Shown one piece after another: positions 20,910-29,736 of a stretch of DNA of 31,024 nt (the first letter of the stretch is position 1; every line of letters starts with the position of its first letter). The notes under the pieces were generated by a model. That model ran no database searches, had not been told where the DNA came from, and worked only from the letters and a program-made list of their open reading frames with translations. Made by a program: the position numbers and the translations under genes. The stretch is from a virus, in IMG/VR virus record IMGVR_UViG_3300042987_000690, positions 1-31,024 of that record, one strand, 5' to 3'.

Positions 20910-20926
20910 CCTGTGAGGTACACAGG
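20910..20926 (+). promoter_or_regulatory. Hairpin in the scaffold/coat 5' leader
   Basis: CCTGTG, loop AGGTA, CACAGG. It lies within a few bases of the predicted 5' end of the message and 21 bases before the scaffold ATG. It could stabilise the transcript or bind a regulator; neither is shown. Confidence 0.4.
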
Positions 20927-20946
20927 GTTGATTCTTGGAGTAATCC

Positions 20947-21813
20947 ATGTTGGAAGTGCAAGAGCGCGTTGCTAGTAACCTAGTGACGAGTGACACATTA
21001 GCGGAATTTACAGCCCAAAAATTGGGTTTAGTTGAGGCTGCGCCCGTGGCAGAAGATGTTTCTGAGCCGGAACCGCAAGTCGAAGTGGCAGACGAAGTAA
21101 AGGATAAAAAACCAAATCCGAAGTTGGAGAGGCGGTTTTCTGATCTTACCAAGCAACGCGAACAAGCCAGGGCAGAAGCGCAGCGGGAACGCGAAGCACG
21201 AGAAGCATTAGAAAACAGGCTGAAAGAACTCGAATCAAAGATCAACCCATCACCGCAAGACACGCTTCAAGAGCCGCAGCCGGAGCAGTTTTCGGACATG
21301 TATGAGTACGCTAAAGCCTTAGCGGAATACACTGCCGATAAACGCCTGGATGAGCGGGATAAGGAAGAGAAGGCACGCAAGGCCGCAGCTGAACAGGAAG
21401 TGAAGTTCAAAACCTGGGCAGACCGCGTGAACGCAGCCAAAAATGAGCTTCCAAACTTTGAAGACATGGTGCAATCCAGCGATGTGCGCGTGAGTGATCC
21501 AGTTCGAGATGCCATCATTGAGTCGGAGCACGGGCCAAAGATTTTGTACTTCTTAGCGGAAAACGATGAGTTTGCAAGAAAACTGGCAGACATGTCGGTG
21601 GTATCTGCGGTGCGTGAAATTGGAAAAATTGAGGCGCGATTTGAGCGAGCCAAACCTGAACCTAAGTCTGTGAATGTATCAAAAGCACCAGCGCCGATTT
21701 CGCCTATTCGCGGTGCAGTGAACACGGTTGATGCCAATGTAGACGCAAACGGTGTGTTTCATGGCACGTATCAACAGTGGAAAGCAGCACGCCAGGCCAA
21801 GCGCATTCGCTGA
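20947..21813 (+). CDS. Scaffolding protein
   Basis: This encodes 288 residues (P22 gp8 is 303), with TGGAG before the ATG. It is very rich in Glu, Ala, Arg and Lys, with a coiled-coil centre (KLERRFSDLTKQREQARAEA onward to about 100) and further helices (LAEYTADKRLDERDKEEKAR). A helix-rich C-terminal part carries a basic end (QWKAARQAKRIR), like the helix-turn-helix of P22 scaffold that binds coat. Position between portal and coat fixes the role. Confidence 0.88.
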   Translation: MLEVQERVASNLVTSDTLAEFTAQKLGLVEAAPVAEDVSEPEPQVEVADEVKDKKPNPKLERRFSDLTKQREQARAEAQREREAREALENRLKELESKINPSPQDTLQEPQPEQFSDMYEYAKALAEYTADKRLDERDKEEKARKAAAEQEVKFKTWADRVNAAKNELPNFEDMVQSSDVRVSDPVRDAIIESEHGPKILYFLAENDEFARKLADMSVVSAVREIGKIEARFERAKPEPKSVNVSKAPAPISPIRGAVNTVDANVDANGVFHGTYQQWKAARQAKRIR

Positions 21814-21837
21814 ACATCCATTTTTAAGGACTAGGAC

Positions 21838-23082
21838 ATGTCAAATACACTATTAACCATCAGCAAAATCACTAATGAAGCGCTGATGGTCTTGGAAAAC
21901 GAACTGACGTTTACGTCAGAGGTCAACCGCGAGTACGACGATCAATTCGCTGTCGTAGGCGCAAAAATTGGTAACACGTTGAACGTTCGCCGGCCAGGTC
22001 GATTTATCGGCACGACAGGGCCAGCGTTGAATGTGGAAGATTTGAACGAAACCAGCGTACCGGTGACGTTATCCACACAGTTTCACGTGGATACGCAGTT
22101 CACCACGCAAGATCTAGCCTTGTCGCTTGACATGTTTAGTGACCGCGTACTCAAGCCTGCTGTGGCTGCCATCGCCAACAAGATCGACTTTGATGGCTTG
22201 ACCATGGCCAAAAACGCCACAGCGAACATCGTTGGAACAGCTGGCACACCGCCCACCGGTTTGATTACTTATTTGACCGCACAAGCCTATCTTGACGCTG
22301 AAGGTGCGCCGCGAGATGGCCGCAGATCCTGTATTGTCGAGCCGTTCACGAGTGCGACGATTGTGGATGCACTGAAGGGTTTGTTCAATCCCACAGCACA
22401 AATCAGTGCTCAGTACACCAAGGGTTTGATGGGCCGCGACAGTTCAGGCATGAACTGGAAGATGGATCAAAACGTGGTGAATCAGACGTTTGGTTCGTAT
22501 TCCGACACGCTAGCCACCAACACTTCCACGTTTACGGGTTCGCTGACCACCGGTTGGGCATCGACTTCGACGATCACGCTGGTGTCGAGCGCGGGTACGG
22601 CAGCGCTGAAGCAAGGCGATGTGATTCAGATTGATGGCGTATATGCTGTCAACCCACAGAATCGCGCAGCCTACGGTTCGGGCAAACTGCGTAACTTTGT
22701 GGTGACTGCAAACGTTACGGTGGCGAGCGGTGGCGGTACATCGGTGACGGTGTCACCGGCAATCATCACTGGCGGGCAATTCCAAAACGTCACGGTGACA
22801 ACGACCAGCGCCACGGCAGTGGTCACGCCGTTTAATAAGACCGGCAAGGTTAGCCCGCAAAACATCGTGATGCATCGCAACGCGTTTACGCTGGCCACCG
22901 CGGATCTGGAGCTGCCGGATGGCGTGCATTTTGCGGGTCGCGCATCAGATAAGGAACTTGGTTTGTCAATTCGTGTGGTGCGTCAGTACACCATCAACAA
23001 CGACAGCATTCCAACGCGTCTTGATGTGCTTTACGGTTGGGCACCGCTTTATCAAGAGCTGGCTTGCCGTGTTGCAGCTTAA
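21838..23082 (+). CDS. Major capsid protein, P22 coat (gp5) family
   Basis: This encodes 414 residues (P22 gp5 is 430), with AAGGA before the ATG. The start (ISKITNEALMVLENELTFTS, then VGAKIGNTLNVRRPGRF and PVTLSTQFHVDTQFTTQDLA) is the P22 coat pattern. A Thr/Ser/Val-rich segment (about 220-330) corresponds to the extra surface domain of the P22 fold. The end has 'MHRNAFTLATADLELPDG'. It would form the T=7-type shell. Confidence 0.93.
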   Translation: MSNTLLTISKITNEALMVLENELTFTSEVNREYDDQFAVVGAKIGNTLNVRRPGRFIGTTGPALNVEDLNETSVPVTLSTQFHVDTQFTTQDLALSLDMFSDRVLKPAVAAIANKIDFDGLTMAKNATANIVGTAGTPPTGLITYLTAQAYLDAEGAPRDGRRSCIVEPFTSATIVDALKGLFNPTAQISAQYTKGLMGRDSSGMNWKMDQNVVNQTFGSYSDTLATNTSTFTGSLTTGWASTSTITLVSSAGTAALKQGDVIQIDGVYAVNPQNRAAYGSGKLRNFVVTANVTVASGGGTSVTVSPAIITGGQFQNVTVTTTSATAVVTPFNKTGKVSPQNIVMHRNAFTLATADLELPDGVHFAGRASDKELGLSIRVVRQYTINNDSIPTRLDVLYGWAPLYQELACRVAA

Positions 23083-23099
23083 TTTAAGGGGATAGACAA

Positions 23100-23522
23100 A
23101 TGAGCAATCCAGGCCCAGCAGTAACAAGCACCAATCATCCGACGAACCTGGCTTCCAACCAGGCGCTGCGGGTGATTGCCAGCGCACAAAGCGTGAACCT
23201 TAACGCTGTTGCAGATACCGTGGCACAAATTTTTGCCGCGGGTAATGTGAGCGTGCAAAGCATCATTGTGACCAATGCAAGCATCAATTTGACCACAGCG
23301 CAGTTAGCTGTGTACACCGGTGCTGGCGCAACGGGAACTGCAGTCAAGACCGCTTATGCTTTGTCGGGTAACACCAGTTCAACGGTGGTGGTGGTCACAG
23401 CAGCAACGTCTACGGCGTTGATTACGGGTGACCAGCTGTACATTCGATGCACCACCGCGCAAGGTGCAGCCGCCACCGCGGATGTGTTTATCTACGGTTA
23501 TGATCTGTCATTCTTGTTGTAA
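23100..23522 (+). CDS. Small beta-rich head-region protein
   Basis: This encodes 140 residues, with AAGGGG before the ATG. It is Thr/Ala/Val-rich with strand-forming stretches (SVQSIIVTNASINLTTAQLA, then SSTVVVVTAATSTALITGDQ). It lies just after the coat gene and before a terminator. A decoration or head-completion role is possible from position only. Confidence 0.6.
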   Translation: MSNPGPAVTSTNHPTNLASNQALRVIASAQSVNLNAVADTVAQIFAAGNVSVQSIIVTNASINLTTAQLAVYTGAGATGTAVKTAYALSGNTSSTVVVVTAATSTALITGDQLYIRCTTAQGAAATADVFIYGYDLSFLL

Positions 23523-23544
23523 GAGACCATGACTTGAGCGAAAG

Positions 23545-23573
23545 AGCCGCCTCCACAAGAGGTGGCTTTTTTT
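23545..23573 (+). terminator. Rho-independent terminator after the head genes
   Basis: AGCCGCCTC (23545-23553), loop CACAA, GAGGTGGCT (23559-23567, one G-T pair), then a run of T to 23573. It would reduce transcription from the strong coat promoter into the tail genes. Confidence 0.85.
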
Positions 23574-23594
23574 CATCAAAACAAGGAAGAATCG

Positions 23595-23927
23595 ATGTCA
23601 ACAGTCAATGCTTTTACCCCAAGGGGATCAACGGTTTTAGTCAGCACTTCATCGGTACAAGTGTTGACCGATGACAATGTGAATGCTATTTCGTATCGGG
23701 TACGAAACATCCTAAACGTGCCAGCGTATTTTGCGTGGTCTGCAGCTGATCCTACGGGCGCAGCCGTGACAGTCGGATCGACCACCGCGCCGAGCGCCGG
23801 AACGCCAGCCTATAACGTTATTGGTATGTTTGCCGAGTCAGTTGAGGTGTTTACGCTGCCACCCAAAGTATGGATGAAAGCGGGCACAGCAAATGCCTTT
23901 GAAGTTACGCCAGGCGAAGGTCTATGA
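23595..23927 (+). CDS. Small beta-rich structural-type protein
   Basis: This encodes 110 residues from ATG 23595, with AAGGAAG before it; an earlier in-frame start lies in the terminator tail. It has strand-like stretches (TVLVSTSSVQVLTDDNVNAI, then YRVRNILNVPAYFAWS) and ends GTANAFEVTPGEGL. It is like small virion proteins of environmental podoviruses. Specific role unknown. Confidence 0.6.
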   Translation: MSTVNAFTPRGSTVLVSTSSVQVLTDDNVNAISYRVRNILNVPAYFAWSAADPTGAAVTVGSTTAPSAGTPAYNVIGMFAESVEVFTLPPKVWMKAGTANAFEVTPGEGL

Positions 23928-24058
23928 TTCGAGGATTGGGCATTCGCGCCTATCGGTTTGTGTGCACGCTAGGCATCGCGCATGTCTTTGGCATTCTTTT
24001 GCAAGAAAACGGCGATGATTTGTTGCAAGAAGACGGCGGCAAAATTGTATTGGAGTAG
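23924..24058 (+). CDS. 44-residue protein with repeated LLQE motif
   Basis: ATG 23924 overlaps the preceding stop (ATGA) and the frame ends TAG at 24056-24058. The product begins MIRGLGIRAYRFVCTLGIAH and ends with two near repeats, ILLQENGDD and LLQEDGGKIVLE. Such 'LLQE(N/D)G' tails are common at the ends of phage virion proteins. Whether it is free or a remnant of a larger virion protein is unclear. Confidence 0.55.
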   Translation: MIRGLGIRAYRFVCTLGIAHVFGILLQENGDDLLQEDGGKIVLE

Positions 24059-24062
24059 ATAA

Positions 24063-24776
24063 ATGGCTGTTTATTTATCGCCGTTTGGCGGCGTTGGAGC
24101 ACAGTTTTTTGACAATACAGGCAATCCGTTGGCTGGCGGCAAAATTTATTCGTACGCAGCCGGAACCAACACGCCGCAAGCGACATACACAACCTATCTT
24201 GGCAACGTAGCGCACAGCAATCCCATCATTTTAGACGCAGCTGGACGAACACCAGCGGGTGGCGAGATTTGGCTTGATGTAACACAAGTTTATAAATTTG
24301 TTTTACAGACCAGCACCAATGTATTGATTGGCACTTTCGACAACATCACTGGGCCAGGGCCGCTCATATTTGATGTCGATAACTTTACAGGCAACGGCGT
24401 GCAATTAACATTTACGTTAGCTGCTGCGCCATATTCGGAAGACATTACGTTTATTTATATCAACGGCGTTTACCAAAACAAAAATACCTACAGTGTAAGC
24501 GGCACAAGCGTCATATTTACGCAGGCACCGCCAAATACTTCGACCATTGAAGTTATGTACATTCCGAGTATACAAAACGTGGGGCTTAATAATTTTACGG
24601 GAGACGGAACCACCGTAGCGTATACATTGACTACAGCGCCATTTAGCGAAAATTCGACCTTTGTATTTATTAACGGCGTATACCAACAGAAAAATACATA
24701 TACCGTAGTCGGAACAACGTTGACGTTTTCAACAGCGCCGCCCAATACTTCAATCATTGAAGTGGTTTACACATAA
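24063..24776 (+). CDS. Receptor-binding-complex protein with head-binding-type N-terminus and two tandem repeats
   Basis: This encodes 237 residues, with GGAG before the ATG. Residues 15-90 (FFDNTGNPLAGGKIYSYAAG, then ILDAAGRTPAGGEIWL) match the N-terminal module that attaches podovirus spikes to the tail. Residues 106-166 and 176-237 are a duplicated beta unit (NFTG-[ND]-G, AAPYSED/TAPFSEN, INGVYQ-x-KNTY, APPNTS-x-IEV), 70 residues apart. It has no enzymatic domain, so it is likely an adaptor on which the other spike proteins sit. Confidence 0.75.
   Translation: MAVYLSPFGGVGAQFFDNTGNPLAGGKIYSYAAGTNTPQATYTTYLGNVAHSNPIILDAAGRTPAGGEIWLDVTQVYKFVLQTSTNVLIGTFDNITGPGPLIFDVDNFTGNGVQLTFTLAAAPYSEDITFIYINGVYQNKNTYSVSGTSVIFTQAPPNTSTIEVMYIPSIQNVGLNNFTGDGTTVAYTLTTAPFSENSTFVFINGVYQQKNTYTVVGTTLTFSTAPPNTSIIEVVYT
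24378..24773 (+). repeat. Tandem coding repeat, period 210 bases
   Basis: Two copies (24378-24560 and 24588-24773) encode the duplicated beta unit of the adaptor protein. The protein copies are closely similar, but the DNA has diverged at many third positions, so the duplication is not recent. Confidence 0.7.
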
Positions 24777-24788
24777 CGGAGCATTCAA

Positions 24789-25559
24789 GTGGCTGACAAA
24801 AAAATTTCGCAACTTACGGCAGCGACAACACCATTAGCGGGTAGTGAAGTGCTGCCAATTGTGCAGTCAAGCACCACGGTTAAAGTCAGCGTAACTGATG
24901 TCACCAAAGGTCGCACGATTCAGACCACGGGAATTAACGACAACAATAATAACGAAGTCATCACAATCACAACGACAGCATCAGCAGTCAACGAAATCAC
25001 GGTGGCCAACGCTGCGACAGGTGCAAACCCAGTAATTTCAGCCACGGGATCAGACACAAACATTGGGATTACGCTAACCCCAAAGGGTACCGGAAATGCA
25101 ATACTGACGAGCGGTAATTTGGTTCCGAACACCGCAGCTACAGGCATCAACTTTACTGCCAACACCCCCGCAGCGGGGATGACGAGCCAGTTGCTGAACT
25201 GGTATGAGGAAGGAACTTGGACACCTACGGATGCAAGTGGCGCGGGCCTGTCGTTGACAGTTACATCCGCACGGTACACCCGAATTGGACAACAGGTTAC
25301 CGCACAGTTTGACATTACGTTTCCCAGCACTGCCGATACCTCAGCGCAAATACTAGGTGGTTTGCCATTTGTTCCCGCCAATCAAAGTTACGGTGGTTTT
25401 GTAACGTACACCAATCACGCAAATGCGTTGAACTTCCTGGTTTATTCGTCTGGCGGCGTTGGTTACGTAAGTTTCAGACAAGCAGCAGGCGGTTCAAACA
25501 ACACAAACGCCGCGTATTCCACAGATGTAATTCGCGGCGTTCTTGTCTATTTTGTTTAA
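24789..25559 (+). CDS. Tail fibre/spike accessory protein (GTG start)
   Basis: This encodes 256 residues from GTG 24789, with GGAG before it. The N-terminus (MADKKISQLTAATTPLAGSE, then VLPIVQSSTTVKVSV) is a module widely found at the start of phage tail proteins. The middle is a Thr/Asn repeat-like stalk (ITVANAATGANPVISATG). The end (LNWYEEGTWTPTD, then ARYTRIGQQVTAQFDITF) is a trimeric-fibre-like beta domain. It probably belongs to the same appendage as its neighbours. Confidence 0.7.
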   Translation: MADKKISQLTAATTPLAGSEVLPIVQSSTTVKVSVTDVTKGRTIQTTGINDNNNNEVITITTTASAVNEITVANAATGANPVISATGSDTNIGITLTPKGTGNAILTSGNLVPNTAATGINFTANTPAAGMTSQLLNWYEEGTWTPTDASGAGLSLTVTSARYTRIGQQVTAQFDITFPSTADTSAQILGGLPFVPANQSYGGFVTYTNHANALNFLVYSSGGVGYVSFRQAAGGSNNTNAAYSTDVIRGVLVYFV

Positions 25560-25568
25560 GGATTTATC

Positions 25569-26957
25569 ATGAGCCTCACAAAAGCAACCTATTCGATGAT
25601 TGCTGGAGCACCAATAAATGTATTGGATTACGGTGCTATTGGAGATGGTACTACAGATAATACCGCAGCATTAAATGCGGCATTCGCACAAATTGGTCGG
25701 GCTGTATTTTTTCCAAAAGGAACGTATGCATATTCATCAAATTTGAATGATGTATTATGCGGTGCAATTATTGGAGAAGATCAATATTACACCATATTAA
25801 AACCTGGGGCAGCCGTAACTGTGGCGCTACCGCTAGGAAATGCAAGCGGATACCCTGCGGAAATAAAAAATTTTACTATAGACGGTAATAGTACAACAAA
25901 TGCCACAGGCATTTTTTTTGGCAAAACATCATCTATGGCGACACATGCGTCAGATATTTATGTTAAATCGTTTTCTGGCGCTAGTGGTGTTGCATATAGA
26001 TTTGGTGATGTATTAAAAAGCCAGTTTACAAGACTTACGGCATATCAATGTTATACAGGATTTTTAATACAAGGAGTTAATGGAAGTTTCCCCACAACGC
26101 TGCATTTAGATTCATGTGTTGCATCAGATATTACAGGGTATGGAGAACGAGTTAAATCGGGCTATTCAATAGAGCACACAAATTGTGCGTTTGAATCTTG
26201 TGATATTAACGGTGTACTTATTGACCCATCTGTAGCAGATACGACAGAAATAAATTATAATTCATGTTGGTTTGAGGCTAATGCAGGAAATAATCCAGCA
26301 AATTTTCACATGGTGGCAGCAACTGCGTCTCGCACAATTCGCGCTAATGTGAAAAATTGTTTTTTTGACACAAATGCAGGAGGAACTGCAGCCAGTAGTA
26401 TAAATTTCGGTACAAACAACGCTGGATTCGTTATTGATTCGCCAAGATTTGTTGGATCGTATGCTGGAGCAATTAGCATTACTGGTGGCGCGTACGGTAC
26501 AGTAACAAATTGGTGCAGTGCGTATGCGTTTAATGTTGTTTCATATACACCAGGGACAGTTGTTTGGGATCAACAGGCAATTACCGCAATAAACGCTGCT
26601 TGGACAAGTTGGACACCAAATTACGGCGGTTTTGGAAGTATGACATTTACAAGCGTCACAACGACTACAGCAAGATATAAACTTGTAGGAAAAACATTAT
26701 CAATGACGGTACTTGCAACTGGCACGGCAGGAGGCGTTGCGGATGATGCTTTAACAGTTTCATTACCATCAGGATTGTCAACAAAAAGCGATGCTTATAC
26801 GCCATGTGTAATTAGTAATGCAGGGGTCGCTACAATTGGAACAGTGCGGTTATCAGCTACCGATTCGTTCGTCAGTATATATTTGGCAGATTTGGTTACG
26901 AATTGGACATTAGGTAGCGTTACTGTAAACATAAATATTACAATGGAAGTGCAATAA
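25569..26957 (+). CDS. Tailspike with pectate-lyase-like beta-helix
   Basis: This encodes 462 residues. Residues about 15-60 (INVLDYGAIGDGTTDNTAAL, then GRAVFFPKGTY) are the classical opening of Pectate_lyase_3 tailspikes. Residues 60-320 are parallel-beta-helix rungs, with Asn and Cys stacks (HLDSCVASDIT, NSCWFEANAG, KNCFFDTNAG). The last 130 residues (WTSWTPNYGGFGSMTFTSVT) are a fibre-tip-like beta domain. It would bind and perhaps cleave surface polysaccharide. The DNA is visibly richer in A+T, with many ATA and AGA codons, than its neighbours, a sign of recent exchange. Confidence 0.85.
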   Translation: MSLTKATYSMIAGAPINVLDYGAIGDGTTDNTAALNAAFAQIGRAVFFPKGTYAYSSNLNDVLCGAIIGEDQYYTILKPGAAVTVALPLGNASGYPAEIKNFTIDGNSTTNATGIFFGKTSSMATHASDIYVKSFSGASGVAYRFGDVLKSQFTRLTAYQCYTGFLIQGVNGSFPTTLHLDSCVASDITGYGERVKSGYSIEHTNCAFESCDINGVLIDPSVADTTEINYNSCWFEANAGNNPANFHMVAATASRTIRANVKNCFFDTNAGGTAASSINFGTNNAGFVIDSPRFVGSYAGAISITGGAYGTVTNWCSAYAFNVVSYTPGTVVWDQQAITAINAAWTSWTPNYGGFGSMTFTSVTTTTARYKLVGKTLSMTVLATGTAGGVADDALTVSLPSGLSTKSDAYTPCVISNAGVATIGTVRLSATDSFVSIYLADLVTNWTLGSVTVNINITMEVQ

Positions 26958-27015
26958 AATATTCGGTGATGATTAGCATTGCGGCGTATCAATCAACACT
27001 AGAAGCTGCGCGTTT

Positions 27016-27276
27016 GTGATTTGCATTGCATCAGGCCCAATCCTTTGGTGGCTTCGTCTTACGGGCTTTAAGGGCATTGCGTTGTTTTGGGGTGTTGCGT
27101 ATGTCGTACCTGGTTGGGAAACAAACGAGCGTTTGATTAAGCATGAACTTGAGCACTTAGAGCAAATGAAACGCGATGGCAAGTGGCGGTTTGCAGTGCA
27201 ATATTTGTGGTGGAGCTTGCGGTATGGTTATCGCAACAATCCTTATGAGATAAAAGCGCGAGAGGCAGAAACGTAA
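27016..27276 (+). CDS. Small HExxH-like metallopeptidase-type protein (GTG start)
   Basis: This encodes 86 residues. GTG 27016 is the only start before the motifs. It overlaps, as GTGA, the stop of a 16-codon mini-frame from ATG 26969 that could couple its translation. After a hydrophobic N-terminal half (WWLRLTGFKGIALFWGVAYV) come 'HELEHLEQMKRDGKW' and 'YGYRNNPYEIKAREAE'. HE-x-x-H followed by an acidic 'NPYEIKA' motif is the pattern of small zinc-protease-like phage and bacterial proteins. Catalysis is not proven; it may act in tail assembly. Confidence 0.65.
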   Translation: MICIASGPILWWLRLTGFKGIALFWGVAYVVPGWETNERLIKHELEHLEQMKRDGKWRFAVQYLWWSLRYGYRNNPYEIKAREAET

Positions 27277-27277
27277 C

Positions 27278-28252
27278 ATGGCAACGCCATACGACATCAT
27301 TACCCGTGCAATGAAAGACATTGGGGCACTAGCAGCAGGCGAAATTCCCACAGCCGATGAAGCCCAAGACGGGCTTGATTTGCTTAACGATATGATCGCG
27401 CAATGGTCAAACGAAAACATGATGGTGTTTTACCGCACCGAAATCATCTTTCCGTGCGTGCAGAATCAAATTCAATACACCATCGGGCCAAGCGGTAATG
27501 TAGGAGCGGCGTTTACCGGATCAATTAGTTTGACAACGCTTACGGTTCCGGCCAACGCGGTAACATCCGGTGCCATCACCATCGGCATGACATTGACAGG
27601 CAGCGGCATCACGCCTGGCACGACGATTGTGGGATTTGGTACGGGTGCTGGTGGTAATGTCAACGAAGGCGGCACGTATACGGTGAGCATTTCGCAGACG
27701 GTGGCCAGCACAGCCATCACAGCGTATTACGAACGACCATTGACCATTGAGAGCGCGTTTGTGCGTGTCACAACAACTAGCAACGGCGTGCCGATTTATG
27801 GGGGTGGATTGGACTATCCGATCACGATTCTTAGCTTAGAAGAATACGAATCAATTGGCTTGAAATCATTGAACGGCCCGTGGCCAAAAGCCTTGTACTA
27901 CCAACCATCCGAATTATTGGGCACGATTTACCTGTGGCCAAATCCAGCGCAAGGCGAAATGCACTTGTTTACCCAAACCATCTTTCGGGAGTTTGGTGAT
28001 TTGTACGGCACGATGCAGTTCCCGCAGGGCTACAACATGGCGCTGCGCTGGTGCCTCGCCGAGCGGATGATGCCGATGTACGGCAAGATGGGCCAGCTGC
28101 AGATCCAACAGATCACAAACTATGCAGCGCAAGCCAAAGCAACCATCAAGCGAACCAACATGAAGCCGCCGCAAGTGTCCAAATATCCGGACGTATTGAT
28201 GACCGGACGGCCTAAAGATGCTGCGTTTATTCTTGATGGGGGCTTTAACTAA
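27278..28252 (+). CDS. Tail accessory factor, P22 gp4-like, with inserted beta domain
   Basis: This encodes 324 residues (P22 gp4 is 166). Residues 1-70 (PYDIITRAMKDIGALAAGEI, then DGLDLLNDMIAQWSNENMM) and about 155-324 (LPI-like LDYPITILSLEEYESIGLK, then ALRWCLAERMMPMYG) are the gp4-type connector that seals the portal. Residues about 78-150 are a Gly/Thr-rich module (GSISLTTLTVPANAVTSGAI, then GTYTVSISQTVAST), which looks like an inserted domain of a type also seen inside other phage virion proteins. It begins 2 bases after the preceding gene. Confidence 0.82.
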   Translation: MATPYDIITRAMKDIGALAAGEIPTADEAQDGLDLLNDMIAQWSNENMMVFYRTEIIFPCVQNQIQYTIGPSGNVGAAFTGSISLTTLTVPANAVTSGAITIGMTLTGSGITPGTTIVGFGTGAGGNVNEGGTYTVSISQTVASTAITAYYERPLTIESAFVRVTTTSNGVPIYGGGLDYPITILSLEEYESIGLKSLNGPWPKALYYQPSELLGTIYLWPNPAQGEMHLFTQTIFREFGDLYGTMQFPQGYNMALRWCLAERMMPMYGKMGQLQIQQITNYAAQAKATIKRTNMKPPQVSKYPDVLMTGRPKDAAFILDGGFN

Positions 28253-28263
28253 CGGGGGCTTTG

Positions 28264-29736
28264 ATGCCTGATTTTGGCTTTGTAGGCGCGTCTTATACCA
28301 CCAGGTCGATTTATCAAGACGACCAGGAGTGCATCAATTTTTATCCGGAAATAGACCCAACCAAACAGCCAGGCAGCCGCGGCATTGTGGCGTTGTATCC
28401 CACGCCTGGCTTAGTCACAGAGATTGAATTGCCAGCAGCTGCGGAAGTGCGCGGCATGCGGGCGTTGTCGGGGCTGCAATATGCGATTGTGGTTTGTGGC
28501 AATGTGGTGTATCGAATCAATCAGGGGCTGGCTTATACGCAAGTAGGAACGTTAACCACCAGTTCAGGGCCGGTGTCGATTACGGATAACGTGATGACAA
28601 GCCAAGGATTGACAGCATACATTGTTGATGGGGTCAATCGATACTATTACGTGGTTGCAACCAATACGTTTGTACAGTTATTAGCATCTGATGGTGATTG
28701 GGTAGGTGCAACTGTTGTAGATACGGTGGACAACTACATCGCTTACAACGAGCCTGGTACACAAAATTGGGCGGTCACGGATCTTGGTTCGCCGTTATCG
28801 ACAACGGGACTATATGGTGCAAAAGATGGTTCACCGGACACGTTGGTGGCGTTGATTGTCGATCACCGGCAAGTCTATTTGTTGGGGGAAGTGACATCAG
28901 AAGTATGGATTGATGTAGGCAGCCAGATTCCAGGACTAGTAACGTTTCCATTCCAACGGATTTCCGGTGCATCAAGTCAAAACGGCATTGGTGCGGCGTT
29001 TTCAATAGCGCGATTTGCAGAAACATTCATGTTTTTGTCACGGGATACCTTGGGCACTGCCACGATTGGCATGATGAAGGGTTATGAATACCAACGGGTA
29101 TCAACCCATGCGGTGGAAAACAGCCTGGTTGGATACGATGTCAGTGATGCGCGGGCATGGGCATTTCAGATTGAAGGCCATGAGTTTTACGTCATTAGTT
29201 TTCCGCAGATTGATTTGACATGGGTGTACGACCTGGCAACCCAACAATGGTTCAAATGGCTTTATTGGAATGCGCCAGCAAGTGTGTATGAGCGGCATCG
29301 GGCGCAGTGCGGGATTGCGTTTGCCAACAAAAACTTGGTTGGCGATTATGAAAACGGCAAGATTTACAGCCTAAATTTTGATACGTATACAGACGCGGGC
29401 AATCCGATACGGCGGCTGCGGCGGGCACCGCATTTGACAACAGACTTACAACGCCAGTTTTTTGAAGAATTTCAGATCCAGTTTCAACCTGGTGTGGGGC
29501 TTGTCACGGGTCAAGGCAACAATCCACAGGCTATGTTGCGGTGGTCAAACGATGGTGGATCAACCTGGTCGAATGAACACTGGACAACGATTGGAGCGAT
29601 AGGCAGTTATCAGAATCGTGCGATTTGGCGGCGATTGGGTTGGTCGCGTGATCGAATCTTTGAAGTGGCCATCAGCGATCCGGTCAAAGCGGTCATTATT
29701 TCCGCGAATTTGAAAGCCAGTGCGGGTGACAACTGA
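28264..29736 (+). CDS. Packaged-DNA stabilisation protein, P22 gp10-like
   Basis: This encodes 490 residues (P22 gp10 is 472) from ATG 28264, with GGGGG before it. The opening (GFVGASYTTRSIYQDDQECI followed by NFYPEIDP) and the propeller-like repeats (QYAIVVCGNVVYRIN, SEVWIDVGSQIPGLVTFPFQ, TWVYDLATQQWFKW) are those of the Phage_stabilise family. It forms the hub between gp4 and the tail needle and spikes. Confidence 0.9.
   Translation: MPDFGFVGASYTTRSIYQDDQECINFYPEIDPTKQPGSRGIVALYPTPGLVTEIELPAAAEVRGMRALSGLQYAIVVCGNVVYRINQGLAYTQVGTLTTSSGPVSITDNVMTSQGLTAYIVDGVNRYYYVVATNTFVQLLASDGDWVGATVVDTVDNYIAYNEPGTQNWAVTDLGSPLSTTGLYGAKDGSPDTLVALIVDHRQVYLLGEVTSEVWIDVGSQIPGLVTFPFQRISGASSQNGIGAAFSIARFAETFMFLSRDTLGTATIGMMKGYEYQRVSTHAVENSLVGYDVSDARAWAFQIEGHEFYVISFPQIDLTWVYDLATQQWFKWLYWNAPASVYERHRAQCGIAFANKNLVGDYENGKIYSLNFDTYTDAGNPIRRLRRAPHLTTDLQRQFFEEFQIQFQPGVGLVTGQGNNPQAMLRWSNDGGSTWSNEHWTTIGAIGSYQNRAIWRRLGWSRDRIFEVAISDPVKAVIISANLKASAGDN

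Noticed and set aside
22069-22077. TTATCCACA, a perfect DnaA-box sequence
   Set aside because: It lies within the coat gene, encodes normal coat residues and has no neighbouring boxes or AT-rich element, so chance is enough.
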